Source: Hymenobacter swuensis DY53
GTDB lineage: Bacteria > Bacteroidota > Bacteroidia > Cytophagales > Hymenobacteraceae
Direction: 5' to 3'
DNA length: 64,000 nt
Assembly (NCBI RefSeq): GCF_000576555.1
Contig: NZ_CP007145.1
Span: 1,054,001-1,118,000, forward strand
The notes below the pieces were generated by a model. That model saw nothing but the letters and a program-made list of their open reading frames with translations. It was not told the DNA's origin and made no database searches. The position numbers and the translations under genes were made by a program. Each line of letters begins with the position of its first letter. The stretch's first letter is position 1. Shown here piece after piece: positions 40,577 through 49,045 of this stretch.

Positions 40577-41593
40577 TTACTCCCACTCCTGCCAGCGGAG
40601 CACTTCCCCTACGGCGGGCGCGTGCAGCTCGCCGCGCAGCATGCCACCCTGAGCTACGTGCCGGAGCTGCTGCAAAGGCTCGGAGGCCGGCTCGTCGCTC
40701 AGGTCGAAGGTGCCGTAGTGCATGGGCACGATGTGGCCGGCGCGCAGCTGGTTCACCGCTTTGGCCGCCTCATGCGGGTTTACGTGGCTCATCTGCATCA
40801 TGTAGGCTGGTTTATAGGCCCCAATCGGCATCAGCACGATATCCAGGGGGCCGAACTGCCGCTCAATCTCCTCGAAGTGCCCCGCCTGGGACGTGTCGCC
40901 GGCGAAGTACAAGGTGCGGCCATCGGGCAGGCGCAGCAGAAAGGAGCCCCAGAGTACGGTGTTCAAATCGGCAAGGCCGCGGCGGTGCCAGTGCGAGGCG
41001 GGCAGGTAAAACAGCTCAAACGGCGCATCCGGCCCCAAGTCAAACTGCTGCCACCAGCCGGCTTCCTGCACCAGCAACCCCGGTGCCATGCCGCGCAGCA
41101 GTCCTGCCATGCCCAACGGCCCGAACGTGCGCAACTGCGGATTCTGACGGGCTAGCAGTTTAACTGATTTCTCATCCAAATGGTCACGGTGGCCGTGGCT
41201 GAGCAGCAGGTAATCGAGGTCGGTGAGCTGTTCCACCAAGCAGGGCAGCCCGTGGCGGCGGCGCAGTCCCAGAGAGGAAAACAGGACCGGGTCGAACACC
41301 AACGTCTTGCCGCTTACCCGCAGCACAAACGAGGCGTGGCCCAGCCACACCAGCCCGTCTTCAGAGCCCTGCAGAAAGGCCGTGCAGTCAACTACCGTTG
41401 GCACCCAGGTATCGGCTTTCTTCTCCTCTTTCTGTGGGTTGGTGCTGAGCTGCCACTTGATGACGGTGCTAAAACCGGGCTCGTACAGTTCCTCGCCGTT
41501 GCAGTATTCGCGCCCGATCATCTTGTTGCCGGGGTAGTTGGGCTTGATAACAGGCAGGCGCGGATTGGAAACGAATCGGGGAGCAGAGGCCAT
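40577..41593 (-). CDS. MBL-fold metallo-hydrolase (NAPE-PLD/UlaG-like)
   Basis: 338 residues. The metal site HGHRDHLD (His133, His135, Asp137, His138) and later ligands FAGDTSQAGHF and IVPMHYGTFDLSDEP are intact. Before the metal site: SEDGLVWLGHASFVLRVSGKTLVFDP. This pattern belongs to the branch with N-acylphosphatidylethanolamine phospholipase D and related lactonases/phosphodiesterases. No signal peptide; a soluble cytoplasmic enzyme. Real substrate unknown. Single gene. Confidence 0.92.
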   Translation of the reverse strand: MASAPRFVSNPRLPVIKPNYPGNKMIGREYCNGEELYEPGFSTVIKWQLSTNPQKEEKKADTWVPTVVDCTAFLQGSEDGLVWLGHASFVLRVSGKTLVFDPVLFSSLGLRRRHGLPCLVEQLTDLDYLLLSHGHRDHLDEKSVKLLARQNPQLRTFGPLGMAGLLRGMAPGLLVQEAGWWQQFDLGPDAPFELFYLPASHWHRRGLADLNTVLWGSFLLRLPDGRTLYFAGDTSQAGHFEEIERQFGPLDIVLMPIGAYKPAYMMQMSHVNPHEAAKAVNQLRAGHIVPMHYGTFDLSDEPASEPLQQLRHVAQGGMLRGELHAPAVGEVLRWQEWE

Positions 41594-41635
41594 AAAAGCA
41601 AGGAATGCAGCAGAAAATCAGCCCAAAGAAACGGC

Positions 41636-41675
41636 AAAACAAACGGGCAATCCGAAGCTGGTTCAGATTGCCCGT
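41636..41675 (-). terminator. Terminator of the beta-barrel gene
   Basis: On the minus strand ACGGGCAATC pairs with GATTGCCCGT (41643-41675), followed by TTGTTTTG. It follows the stop at 41701. Confidence 0.75.
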
Positions 41676-41700
41676 ACTCGTACTCGTTCAACCGGCAACG

Positions 41701-42270
41701 CTAGTACCCCAGCGGCGTGCCCGGCCCGAACAGGGGCGAATAGCCTCCTCCCGGATACGCCGTAGCCCCGTTGCTCACCCGTACCCCGCCCGATACGGAG
41801 AAGTTCTCGGTGATGTGGTAATCGGCCCGCAGGTTCACGCCCGTACCCAAGTTGCCCCCGAAGCCGGCGTACGGATTCACGGTGAAGCTGTTGGCGGGCG
41901 TCAGATCCTTCCAGGCCGAGCCAGTGAGGATGAGGCGTGGCGACACGGCATACTGCCCGCCGCCCTGCAGCAGGTAATGGTTCGTGGCAATTGGGAAAGC
42001 CCGACCCGCCTCGCCGAACGGCGCGTAGGCCCGTCCCGGCGTGGCGCGCAGGTAGGTAACGCCCCCGAATACGGACAGCCGCTTGGTGAGCGGGAGCGAA
42101 ACCGTGGGGCTCAGGTAGGTAGCCGAGCCGTAGCGGCCGGCAAACGTGGCCCCGGCCTCCAGATGGTAGCGCGGCTGCAGTCCCAGGCGCGGCCGGGTGG
42201 GCTCGGTGGTCTGAGCCTGGGCGGCGAAAGTCAGCAACAGGCCAGTCAGAAGCAAAAAAGGTCGGATCAT
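41701..42270 (-). CDS. Secreted outer-membrane beta-barrel-like protein
   Basis: 189 residues from ATG 42270, with signal peptide ending FAAQAQ. The mature part is made of short amphipathic strands: YHLEAGATFAGRYGSATYLSP, LSVFGGVTYLRA, HYLLQGGGQYAVS, PYAGFGGNLGTGVNLRADYHITENFSVSGGVRVS. The upstream frame to 42396 overlaps the divergent gene and is not used. No named family. It looks like a small OmpA/OmpX-type barrel; role unknown. Confidence 0.72.
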   Translation of the reverse strand: MIRPFLLLTGLLLTFAAQAQTTEPTRPRLGLQPRYHLEAGATFAGRYGSATYLSPTVSLPLTKRLSVFGGVTYLRATPGRAYAPFGEAGRAFPIATNHYLLQGGGQYAVSPRLILTGSAWKDLTPANSFTVNPYAGFGGNLGTGVNLRADYHITENFSVSGGVRVSNGATAYPGGGYSPLFGPGTPLGY

Positions 42271-42394
42271 AAGCAGAGGGCGGCCCGGCAGCGGGTAAAT
42301 ACCGGTAGCTAAGGTACGAAACGGCAGCCGGCCCGAAGTGGTGCATGCCAAGAGAAAAAACGCAACTTTACTTCGTCCTATCCCTGCTATACTC

Positions 42395-43048
42395 ATGAGC
42401 GAGTTCCAGTCCTATCAGCGTTTTCCGAACGTAGAAGTAGCCCAGCCGCTGCTGCAACTGCTACACCAGCACGCTATTCCTTACGAAACCATTCTGGACC
42501 AGCCGCGCATCGACCCGTCGTTTGCGTTCAATCCTACCAACTCCTACTTCGTGGTGCAGGTGCGGCCAACGGATATGGAGGCCGTCCGGGCGCTGGAACG
42601 GGCCATCGATGAGGAATTGACGGCCACCGCGCCGGCCGACCACTACCTGTTCCGCTTCACGGAGGAGGAGCTGCTGGACGTCCTGCTCAAGCCCGATGAG
42701 TGGAACAGCTTCGATGTAGCCCTGGCCCGCCGCATTCTGCACCAGCGCGGTCAGGAGGTCAGCCCGGCGCTGATAGAGCGGCTGCGGCTGCAGCGCCTCC
42801 ATGATCTGGCCCAGCCCGAGCCGTCGCAAAAGGCCTGGGTGCTGTTTGGCTACGCGGTGGCGCTGCTGGGCGGCCTGGTGGCCATGTTTATCGGCTGGCA
42901 CCTGTACCGGCATACCCGGCAGCTGCCCGACTGCCGCATCGTGCGGGCCTTCAGCCGCGCCGATCAGGCACACGGCCTGCGGATTCTGATGTTGGGGGTG
43001 GTCTGCTTTGTGGGGTCCGTGGCCTGGCGGCTGCTGGGAGGCGAATAG
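42395..43048 (+). CDS. Conserved protein with N-terminal DUF2007-like part and two C-terminal membrane helices
   Basis: 217 residues from ATG 42395. The N-terminal 75 residues (FQSYQRFPNVEVAQPLLQLLHQHAIPYET, FVVQVRPTDMEAVRALE) resemble DUF2007-type putative signal-transducing domains. A helical middle (about 80-145; LLKPDEWNSFDVALARRILHQRG, VSPALIERLR) and two hydrophobic helices (about 151-170 and 190-210) separated by a polar loop follow. Function unknown. Upstream of and close to glgC (68 bases), perhaps on one transcript. Confidence 0.72.
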   Translation: MSEFQSYQRFPNVEVAQPLLQLLHQHAIPYETILDQPRIDPSFAFNPTNSYFVVQVRPTDMEAVRALERAIDEELTATAPADHYLFRFTEEELLDVLLKPDEWNSFDVALARRILHQRGQEVSPALIERLRLQRLHDLAQPEPSQKAWVLFGYAVALLGGLVAMFIGWHLYRHTRQLPDCRIVRAFSRADQAHGLRILMLGVVCFVGSVAWRLLGGE

Positions 43049-43116
43049 CGTGGAGGTAGTTTCGGCGGTTGGGGCGGGGGCTGCGTAAGTACAAGCCTCT
43101 ACCTGACCTCCCGCGT

Positions 43117-44283
43117 ATGCAAACTCCCGTTCTCAACCAGGCCCGTGGCACGCGCCTGCACGGCCAGAAAGTGCTGGTGCTGATACTGGCTGGCGGGGCT
43201 GGCTCCCGCATGGGTGCCCTTACCCGGCGGCGGGCCAAGCCGGTGCTGCCCTTCGCCGGTACGTATCGGCTCATCGATTTCGCCCTTTCCAACTGCGTCA
43301 ACTCGGGCCTGACCGACGTGTGGGTGCTGGAATCCTACGAGCTGCACACGCTCAACGACCACCTCGGCGGCGGCCGGCCTTGGGACCTGGACCGCACTTA
43401 CGGCGGGCTGCGGGTGCTGCCACCCGTCACGGGCCCCGAGGGCGGCGGCTTTGCGGGCGGCAACGCCGATGCGCTCTACCGCCAGCTGCCCCTGATCCGG
43501 GAATTTGCCCCCGATGTGCTGCTGGTGCTGTCGGCCGACCACCTCTATACCCTCGATTTTGGGGCGGTGCTGGCCGAGCACCTGCACCGCCGCGCCCACC
43601 TGACGATGGTCACCACGCCCGTACCGCCCCACGATACGGCCTCCCGCTTCGGCAACGTGCGCCTGACCCGGGCCGGCCGGGTGCAGCGCTTCGCCTACAA
43701 ACCCACCCGGCCGCTGTCGGACACGATTACCACCGAGGTCTTTCTCTACGATATGGCCACGCTCGATAGCACGCTCACGGAGCTGGCCGCCCGGCATGTC
43801 AACCTCAAGGATTTCGGCGACTACCTGCTGCCTGCCCTAGTGCAGAACGGCCACGCCTACGCCTACCCCTTGCAAAGCTACTGGCGCGACGTGGGTATCC
43901 CGCAGGCGTACTGGCAGGCCCACATGGATGTGCTCGACGGCCATGGCGTGCCGCTGGACGCCCCCGACTGGCCCCTTTATACCTTGGCTTTACCGCGTCC
44001 GCCGGCCCGGCTGGATGCCGGTAGTGAGGTAGCGGACAGCCTGCTGGCTCCTGGCTGCCGGGTGGCGGGCACCGTGCGCCGCAGCGTGCTGGGGCCGGGC
44101 GTGACGGTGGCAGCCGGGGCCGTGTTGGAAGAATGCGTGCTGTTAGGCAATACCCATGTTGGCGCGAACGTACATCTGCGCCGCGTGGTAGTTGATGCTG
44201 GCTATGACCTGACGGACGGCCGCCGGTGGTGGGGCGAAAAGGTGAAAGTCCTGGGCGACCCTGCCGATGAGGAAACCGCGTGA
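43117..44283 (+). CDS. glgC: Glucose-1-phosphate adenylyltransferase (ADP-glucose synthesis)
   Basis: 388 residues from ATG 43117, near the usual 400-430. GlgC motifs: VLILAGGAGSRMGALTRRRAKPVLPFAG (nucleotide loop), YRLIDFALSNCVNSG, VLSADHLYTLDF, YWRDVGIPQAYWQAH, and a C-terminal left-handed beta helix (VAGTVRRSVLGPGVTVAAGAVLEECVLLG). It makes ADP-glucose for glycogen synthesis, but no glgA, glgB or phosphorylase lies in the window. Sequence identity to classical GlgC is clear though several loops are shortened. Stops before a strong hairpin. Confidence 0.9.
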   Translation: MQTPVLNQARGTRLHGQKVLVLILAGGAGSRMGALTRRRAKPVLPFAGTYRLIDFALSNCVNSGLTDVWVLESYELHTLNDHLGGGRPWDLDRTYGGLRVLPPVTGPEGGGFAGGNADALYRQLPLIREFAPDVLLVLSADHLYTLDFGAVLAEHLHRRAHLTMVTTPVPPHDTASRFGNVRLTRAGRVQRFAYKPTRPLSDTITTEVFLYDMATLDSTLTELAARHVNLKDFGDYLLPALVQNGHAYAYPLQSYWRDVGIPQAYWQAHMDVLDGHGVPLDAPDWPLYTLALPRPPARLDAGSEVADSLLAPGCRVAGTVRRSVLGPGVTVAAGAVLEECVLLGNTHVGANVHLRRVVVDAGYDLTDGRRWWGEKVKVLGDPADEETA

Positions 44284-44369
44284 TCTAGCCGTTTGAAAGT
44301 CTATCAGGTTGTGTACAGGTCCGGCAATTGGCGTTGTTCCGACTTCGCGCAGTAGGCCCCAAACGACAA

Positions 44370-44400
44370 CCGGTCCGGCCGCTGGAAGCTGCCGGACCGG
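44370..44400. terminator. Hairpin between convergent glgC and M61 genes
   Basis: CCGGTCCGGC (44370-44379) and GCCGGACCGG (44391-44400), loop of 11 bases, between converging stops. No T-run. Confidence 0.55.
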
Positions 44401-44422
44401 TGCATAGTCTGTGATGAGTTTG

Positions 44423-46255
44423 CTACTTGGTCTTGCCGTTCAGCCACGCTTCTCGGAATTTCTTCTGAGCCCTCGTGACGGGGCGTTTGGCGTCCTCGTA
44501 GGTCACTACTTCCAGCGTATTGTCTTCCTGCAGCGTTACCGAAGCGGTGCGCACAAGGCCCCGGGTGCGGTATTCCACGGGCAGCACGTCGCCGGGTTTG
44601 TGGGCAGCCAGTAGTGCCTGCACCTCTTTGGAGCTGGTGGGTTTGCGGCCGTCCAGCTTCAGCAGTACATCTTCCCGGTCAAGGCCAGCCTCATAAAGGG
44701 GACTGCCCAGCAGCGTGGTGCCCAGCATAGCAGTACTGTCGGGGTTGAATTGCAGGCGGGCCGCCAAGGTGGCCTGCCCGGCGCGGGCCGGGCGCACCAG
44801 CATACCTGCCGGAGCCAGCAACTCAGTGTATTTCGGCAGCTCGTGGCCCGTAATATGTTGGCGGAAAAACTGCCCGGCGAAGGCCGTATCCTTCGTTACG
44901 GTGCCTAGCACCCGCTGCAGGTCGCGGAGAGTATAGGGTTTGGCGGGGGCGTAGTTCTGCTGCGTGCCGTGCTCCTGCCACAGGGTGCGCATGTAGGTAT
45001 CGAGGTCGGTTTTGAAGCGGCTGCGCAGCTCCAGATCCAGGGCCAACGCATTGGCCGCCCCGATGTAATAGTAGCTCAGGTAGGTATTCGAACGGTTGTT
45101 GGGGTCGATGGCGGCGGCGGCATCCACGAAGGGCGCCTGCTGGCTCATGTACACCGGTGAGTACCGCTTAGGGCCTGGCATGTTCAGCATAGCGTCTACC
45201 ATACCGCTGAGGGCTTCCTTGGCGTATTCCGCATCGGTGTGTACGCCGGCCCGCCGCAACAGTAGCTCGCCGTAGTACTGCGTGAAGCCTTCGGCAAACC
45301 ACAGGTTGCTGCTCATGTTAGCCCGCTGAAAATCGAACGGTTCCAGGTCCTGGGGCCGCAGGCGCTCCACGTTCCAGCCATGGAAAAATTCGTGCGCTAC
45401 CGTGCCTAGGTTATTAATGGCTCCGGGGCCGCGCAAGGGGCGGCTGCTGGTGAGGCTGGTGGAATTGCGGTGTTCCATGCCGTCGCCGCTGGTCTGGGGC
45501 AGGTAGTTGGCTATGAAGGTATAGCGGCCGAAATCGTACGGCGGCAACCCCCCGAAGATGGCGGCGGCTTCCTTGACCACTTTTTTCGTGTTAGCCACGT
45601 AGGCGTCCAGCTCGGCGGGCGTACCATCGTGCAACACCTGCATTTCAATGGTGCGGCCGGCTTCCTGCCAGCTGCGCACCTGTTGCGGCCCCAGTGATGT
45701 GGGCGAGTCCATCAGGTACTGCAGGTGAGGTGCGGTCCAGGTGCCGCCGGCTTCGAGCTTGAGCTGGGAGGCCACCGTCCAGCCCTCGGGTAGCTGAAAC
45801 TTCACGGCGGCGGGCCGCTGCTCCAAGCCCTGCGCGTACGCCAGCGTGGCGGGCATGTTCAGGTGGGCGTGGCGGGCATCAATGCCGACATATGTGCCGT
45901 CGGTCCGGTCGCCGAACAGGGTGTAGGTGAATACTACCGTGCCGTCGTGACCGGTCACATTCCAGCCGTAGGGGTCCGGCTTCACCACCGATAAGGCTTG
46001 GCCTTTGGAGTCGGTGGCCTGCACGTCGTACACGTTTTTGGCAAACTCATGGAGGGCGTAGCGGCCCGGTGAGGAGCGGGCCATACGTACCTGCAGCGGG
46101 CCGGCCGGCAGCTCCCGGAACGTAACCGTCACGCGGGCTTCGTGGTGAACAGCATTCGGGAAGGCCAGATCATAATGCACGGGAGCCTGGGCCTGCACGG
46201 GACGGCTCAGGGCCAGCGGCAGGCTTACCAACAGCAGGGCGGCGGTTTTCCGCAT
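44423..46255 (-). CDS. M61 glycyl-aminopeptidase-like protease with PDZ domain
   Basis: 610 residues with signal peptide (ends VQAQ, about 23). The M61 core: N-terminal beta domain, then HEFFHGWNVERLRP (zinc site His288, Glu289, His292) with the downstream ligand in LWFAEGFTQYYGELLLRRAG. A C-terminal PDZ domain (about 500-580) has TTLLGSPLYEAGLDREDVLLKLDGR. Expected in the periplasm, where M61 enzymes act on N-terminal Gly or Ala of peptides. All catalytic residues are intact. It stands alone; 150 bases separate it from the methyltransferase gene. Confidence 0.94.
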   Translation of the reverse strand: MRKTAALLLVSLPLALSRPVQAQAPVHYDLAFPNAVHHEARVTVTFRELPAGPLQVRMARSSPGRYALHEFAKNVYDVQATDSKGQALSVVKPDPYGWNVTGHDGTVVFTYTLFGDRTDGTYVGIDARHAHLNMPATLAYAQGLEQRPAAVKFQLPEGWTVASQLKLEAGGTWTAPHLQYLMDSPTSLGPQQVRSWQEAGRTIEMQVLHDGTPAELDAYVANTKKVVKEAAAIFGGLPPYDFGRYTFIANYLPQTSGDGMEHRNSTSLTSSRPLRGPGAINNLGTVAHEFFHGWNVERLRPQDLEPFDFQRANMSSNLWFAEGFTQYYGELLLRRAGVHTDAEYAKEALSGMVDAMLNMPGPKRYSPVYMSQQAPFVDAAAAIDPNNRSNTYLSYYYIGAANALALDLELRSRFKTDLDTYMRTLWQEHGTQQNYAPAKPYTLRDLQRVLGTVTKDTAFAGQFFRQHITGHELPKYTELLAPAGMLVRPARAGQATLAARLQFNPDSTAMLGTTLLGSPLYEAGLDREDVLLKLDGRKPTSSKEVQALLAAHKPGDVLPVEYRTRGLVRTASVTLQEDNTLEVVTYEDAKRPVTRAQKKFREAWLNGKTK

Positions 46256-46326
46256 AATTCAGTCAGGAAACAGGTAGAAGATGGATACAGACGCGAACCT
46301 ACGGCTTTCCGTTGCGAGTTCATCAA

Positions 46327-46392
46327 TTGCGGGTTACCGGCAGAACATCATTCTTCGCAGGCTCGGAATGACGTTCTGCCGGTAACCCGCAA
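46327..46392. repeat. Perfect 20-bp inverted repeat with nested repeat ends in its loop
   Basis: Arms 46327-46346 and 46373-46392 are perfect complements (TTGCGGGTTACCGGCAGAAC). The 26-base loop itself contains ATCATTCT and GGCTCGGAATGAC, recognisable as parts of the 95-bp element ends. A composite or nested intergenic element. Confidence 0.75.
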
Positions 46393-46407
46393 CTCACAAC
46401 TAGTAAT

Positions 46408-47058
46408 TCACACCTCACGCCAGACGCTGGATTCTACCATCCTCCCAAAAAACTGCCCGGCAGCTTCCGGCTGCAGGCCCACGCGGTACAATTCGGCCTC
46501 GATAGGTGGCCGTTGGCGGGCACTGATACCGGTGGTCAGGCCAAAAAAATGGTACATCAGCCCCAGCAGCATGCTTTGCCACCAAGCCTGGGGCAACCCA
46601 AAATCGGCCAGCAGCCATACGCCGCCCGTTGCCAACACCGCCCGAAGCCGCGCCACCAAAGCCCGCAGGCGCACCGGCTCAAACAGATCCAAAAAAAAGA
46701 ATGTCAGCACTGCGTCAAACTGTTCCTGCGGCTGTAGGGCCGCTTCCGTGCCCTGCCGGAACTCTACCTGCGCCATGTGCTGGGGCATGTGCTGGTGCAG
46801 CCATGCGCGGCTGCGGTGCAGCATCCGGGGCGCAGCTTCCAGATATACAAGGCGAGCTGTGGGCCGTCGTCGCAGTACCTCACCCAGCACCCACCCCGTG
46901 CCGCCCCCGATGATGAGCATTCGGGAAATACCCGCCGGTAACCCGGCCTCCAGAGCCTCCTGCTGGGCCCGGCGCAGGGAGGTGCCGTACACCAGTCGGG
47001 CCAGTGGATCATAAAAAGCGGCTACGAAATCAAAACCGGAATCGGGGAGGGTGGGCAT
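46408..47058 (-). CDS. Class I SAM-dependent methyltransferase
   Basis: 216 residues from ATG 47058. The SAM-binding motif I is MLIIGGGTGWVLGEV, with the acidic residue of motif II in VYLEAAPRML, then DAVLTFFFLDLFEP and VWLLADFGLPQAWW. N-terminal FDFVAAFYDPLARLVYG is typical of small UbiE-like or lipid methyltransferases. A membrane-touching C-terminal part (LLGLMYHFFGLTTGI) is hydrophobic. Substrate unknown. It is transcribed away from the PAP2 gene, with starts about 76 bases apart. Confidence 0.88.
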   Translation of the reverse strand: MPTLPDSGFDFVAAFYDPLARLVYGTSLRRAQQEALEAGLPAGISRMLIIGGGTGWVLGEVLRRRPTARLVYLEAAPRMLHRSRAWLHQHMPQHMAQVEFRQGTEAALQPQEQFDAVLTFFFLDLFEPVRLRALVARLRAVLATGGVWLLADFGLPQAWWQSMLLGLMYHFFGLTTGISARQRPPIEAELYRVGLQPEAAGQFFGRMVESSVWREV

Positions 47059-47134
47059 AGCGGAAATGGATTGGCGGCAAGATGCACTGCGGCAACCAAA
47101 CACCAAGGAACCCATTCCTACGTATCAAGGCACC

Positions 47135-47851
47135 ATGAATGACCAACTGCGGCGGTTGCTGGCCGGTTTTACCTTGTTCCTGACCGAGTTTGCCATTACC
47201 TTGGCACTTGGCACCCTGGGGGTAGTGCTGTTTCTGGCGCTGGGCCGGGAAGTATTCGACCAGGATGCCGCCACCTTCGATGCGGAAGCTTTCCGCTGGA
47301 CGCGTCGGCTGCTGGGACCGGACCGGCAGCAATGGGTAGAGGGCATTACCTTTCTGGCTTCGCGCAACTTTATAACCGGTGCGGCCGGGTTGCTGGTCAA
47401 CTGGTTTCTGCTCCTGCGGCGGCACCGGTGGTACTCGCTGCTGGTGCCGGTGGTGGCCTTGGGCAGCATCACGCTGAACCTAGTGCTAAAGCAGTTTTAC
47501 AACCGCCCCCGGCCGCTGCTGCCGCTGGTATCGGCCTCAGGCCTGAGCTTTCCCAGCGGCCACGCCATGATTTCGGCCTCGTTCTACGGCCTGCTCATTT
47601 ACCTGGTCTGGACGCACGTCCGCCGGCCGGGCTGGCGCTATGCGCTGGTGGCACTGTTAGTCGGTGTTATCCTGCTCATTGGCCTGACGCGAGTATACCT
47701 GCGGGTGCATTACGCTACCGATGTGCTGGCTGGCTTCACGGCCGGAGCCGCGTGGCTGGTAGTAGCCATACCACTGCTGAAACGGCTGGAAATTGAAATA
47801 AAAAAACGATTCAGAAACACGCTGCAAACGACTGAAAAACAGCCTATATAG
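47135..47851 (+). CDS. PAP2-family membrane phosphatase (paralogue 1)
   Basis: 238 residues from ATG 47135 (in-frame upstream ATG at 47066 less likely). About six membrane helices. PAP2 motifs: KQFYNRPRP (motif 1), FPSGHAMISASF (motif 2) and RVYLRVHYATDVLAGF (motif 3). All three catalytic motifs are complete, unlike the protein at 29839. Ends with a basic tail rich in Lys and Arg. It likely removes phosphate from an isoprenoid or lipid phosphate. Paralogue of the gene at 48209, on the other side of the tRNA. Confidence 0.92.
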   Translation: MNDQLRRLLAGFTLFLTEFAITLALGTLGVVLFLALGREVFDQDAATFDAEAFRWTRRLLGPDRQQWVEGITFLASRNFITGAAGLLVNWFLLLRRHRWYSLLVPVVALGSITLNLVLKQFYNRPRPLLPLVSASGLSFPSGHAMISASFYGLLIYLVWTHVRRPGWRYALVALLVGVILLIGLTRVYLRVHYATDVLAGFTAGAAWLVVAIPLLKRLEIEIKKRFRNTLQTTEKQPI

Positions 47852-47904
47852 CGCAGAATCGAAATATTTTAAAGAAAATAATCTGACTTTTTTTAGCGTA
47901 AAGC

Positions 47905-47936
47905 TTGACACGCGTCGGAAAATGCCCCTATCTTTG
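47905..47936 (+). promoter_or_regulatory. Promoter of the tRNA-Leu gene
   Basis: TTGACA (47905-47910), then TATCTTTG (47929-47936), matching the Bacteroidota -33 TTG and -7 TAnnTTTG consensus with 21 bases between TTG and the -7 box. The tRNA starts 46 bases later. This is the clearest promoter in the window. Confidence 0.8.
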
Positions 47937-47981
47937 CAGCATCAAATGACACTCACTCGGAGGTCAGAAGATAAAAGTGCT

Positions 47982-48063
47982 GCGCTTGTGGCGAAATTGG
48001 TAGACGCGCTGTCTTCAGGCGGCAGTTCCGCAAGGTGTGGGAGTTCGAGTCTCCCCGAGCGCA
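47982..48063 (+). tRNA. trnL: tRNA-Leu (anticodon CAG)
   Basis: 82 bases folding as a class II tRNA. Acceptor GCGCTTG pairs with CGAGCGC (one G-T wobble). D arm GCG/CGC, anticodon stem CTGTC/GGCAG with loop TTCAGGC giving anticodon CAG (leucine, CTG codons), variable arm of about 13 bases, and T arm GGGAG/CTCCC with loop TTCGAGT. The discriminator is A. CCA is not encoded in full (the genome reads ACA). It has a strong promoter upstream and a stable terminator directly downstream. Confidence 0.97.
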
Positions 48064-48068
48064 CAAAA

Positions 48069-48096
48069 GCCGACCCAGAAATGGGTCGGCTTTTTT
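48069..48096 (+). terminator. Intrinsic terminator of the tRNA-Leu gene
   Basis: GCCGACCC pairs with GGGTCGGC (loop of six), followed by six T, starting six bases after the tRNA end. Confidence 0.92.
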
Positions 48097-48208
48097 GTGT
48101 GCTACATTTTCGCTGCCTGCGCAGATTTTTTGTGAGCAGGCCGGAGGTGAACAGAGTTAACCGCCATTATCTGCGTAATCACACGTAATCAGCGAAAATC
48201 CGTGCTGT

Positions 48209-48883
48209 ATGAAGAACCTGACGGCCCGGCTATTGGCCTTGTTTAGCCTGCTCACGCTGGAGGCGCTGGTAGTAGGCGGGGTATTTGTGGGAGCGGCACT
48301 GGGGTTCTTCTACCTCACGCGGGTCGTCTTCGTGGCCCATTCCGTGCAATTTGATACCTGGGCTTTCCGCCAACTGGATGCGGTGCGCACCGCCGCTCCC
48401 GGCCTGACGGGGCCGGTACGGAGCCTCACGTTTTTTGCCTCGCTGCCGTGGCTGGTAGCGGCCGGTATCGGTATTCCGGTACTCATGCGGTGGCGGGGAC
48501 ACCGACGCGAGGCACTGGAAGTTTTTCTGGCGGTAGTCGGGGCCGCGCTGCTGAACCAACTGCTCAAAACCCATTTTCACCGCGTCCGGCCTTCATCGGC
48601 TCTATACTTCCAGCCGGGCCTGAGCTTTCCCAGCGGCCATGCCATGATTGGGTTGGCCCTGTACGGTTGCCTAGCCTGGATTCTGTGGCGACACCGGAGA
48701 CACCCGGCGTGGGCCGTGCTGCTGCTGGCGTTTGCTATGGGCATTGGTCTTACGCGGGTGTACCTACACGTGCATTACGCTACCGACGTAGCGGCCGGCT
48801 TTGCCGGCGGCCTGTTGTGGCTGATTCTGCTACGGATTGCTCTGCGCTTCTTCTGGCGGGAGGAACAGCAGGTGATGCAGTGA
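48209..48883 (+). CDS. PAP2-family membrane phosphatase (paralogue 2)
   Basis: 224 residues, five or six membrane helices. Motif 1 KTHFHRVRP, motif 2 FPSGHAMIGLAL and motif 3 RVYLHVHYATDVAAGFAGG are complete. The shared blocks PGLSFPSGHAMI and TRVYLxVHYATDV mark it as a duplicate of the gene at 47135, which has the same neighbours and reading direction, with the tRNA lying between. Start ATG 48209. Ends QQVMQ. A membrane phosphatase for lipid phosphates is the likely role. Confidence 0.92.
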   Translation: MKNLTARLLALFSLLTLEALVVGGVFVGAALGFFYLTRVVFVAHSVQFDTWAFRQLDAVRTAAPGLTGPVRSLTFFASLPWLVAAGIGIPVLMRWRGHRREALEVFLAVVGAALLNQLLKTHFHRVRPSSALYFQPGLSFPSGHAMIGLALYGCLAWILWRHRRHPAWAVLLLAFAMGIGLTRVYLHVHYATDVAAGFAGGLLWLILLRIALRFFWREEQQVMQ

Positions 48884-48910
48884 AGGGAGGAGCCAGCAAG
48901 TAAAGAAGAA

Positions 48911-49005
48911 CGTCATTCTGAGCTTGCCGAGGAATTTCGCGCGCTGAAGTTGCAATCGTATTCAGACGTCAGCACGAGAGATTCCTCGGCAAGCTCGGAA
49001 TGACG
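48911..49005. repeat. 95-bp inverted repeat element, copy 2 (CGTCATTCTGAGC type)
   Basis: Arms of 25 bases (48911-48935 and 48981-49005) with a single mismatch: CGTCATTCTGAGCTTGCCGA... and its complement. Same overall length as the copy at 38802-38896. Confidence 0.88.
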
Positions 49006-49045
49006 CTTTTTTAGCTGTTCGCTACCCCGTTACAGATTTATAAAC

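Noticed and set aside
47982..48063. tRNA-Leu as an integration site for a mobile island
   Set aside because: No integrase, no repeated tRNA 3' end and no foreign gene content lies downstream; the neighbours are PAP2 paralogues.
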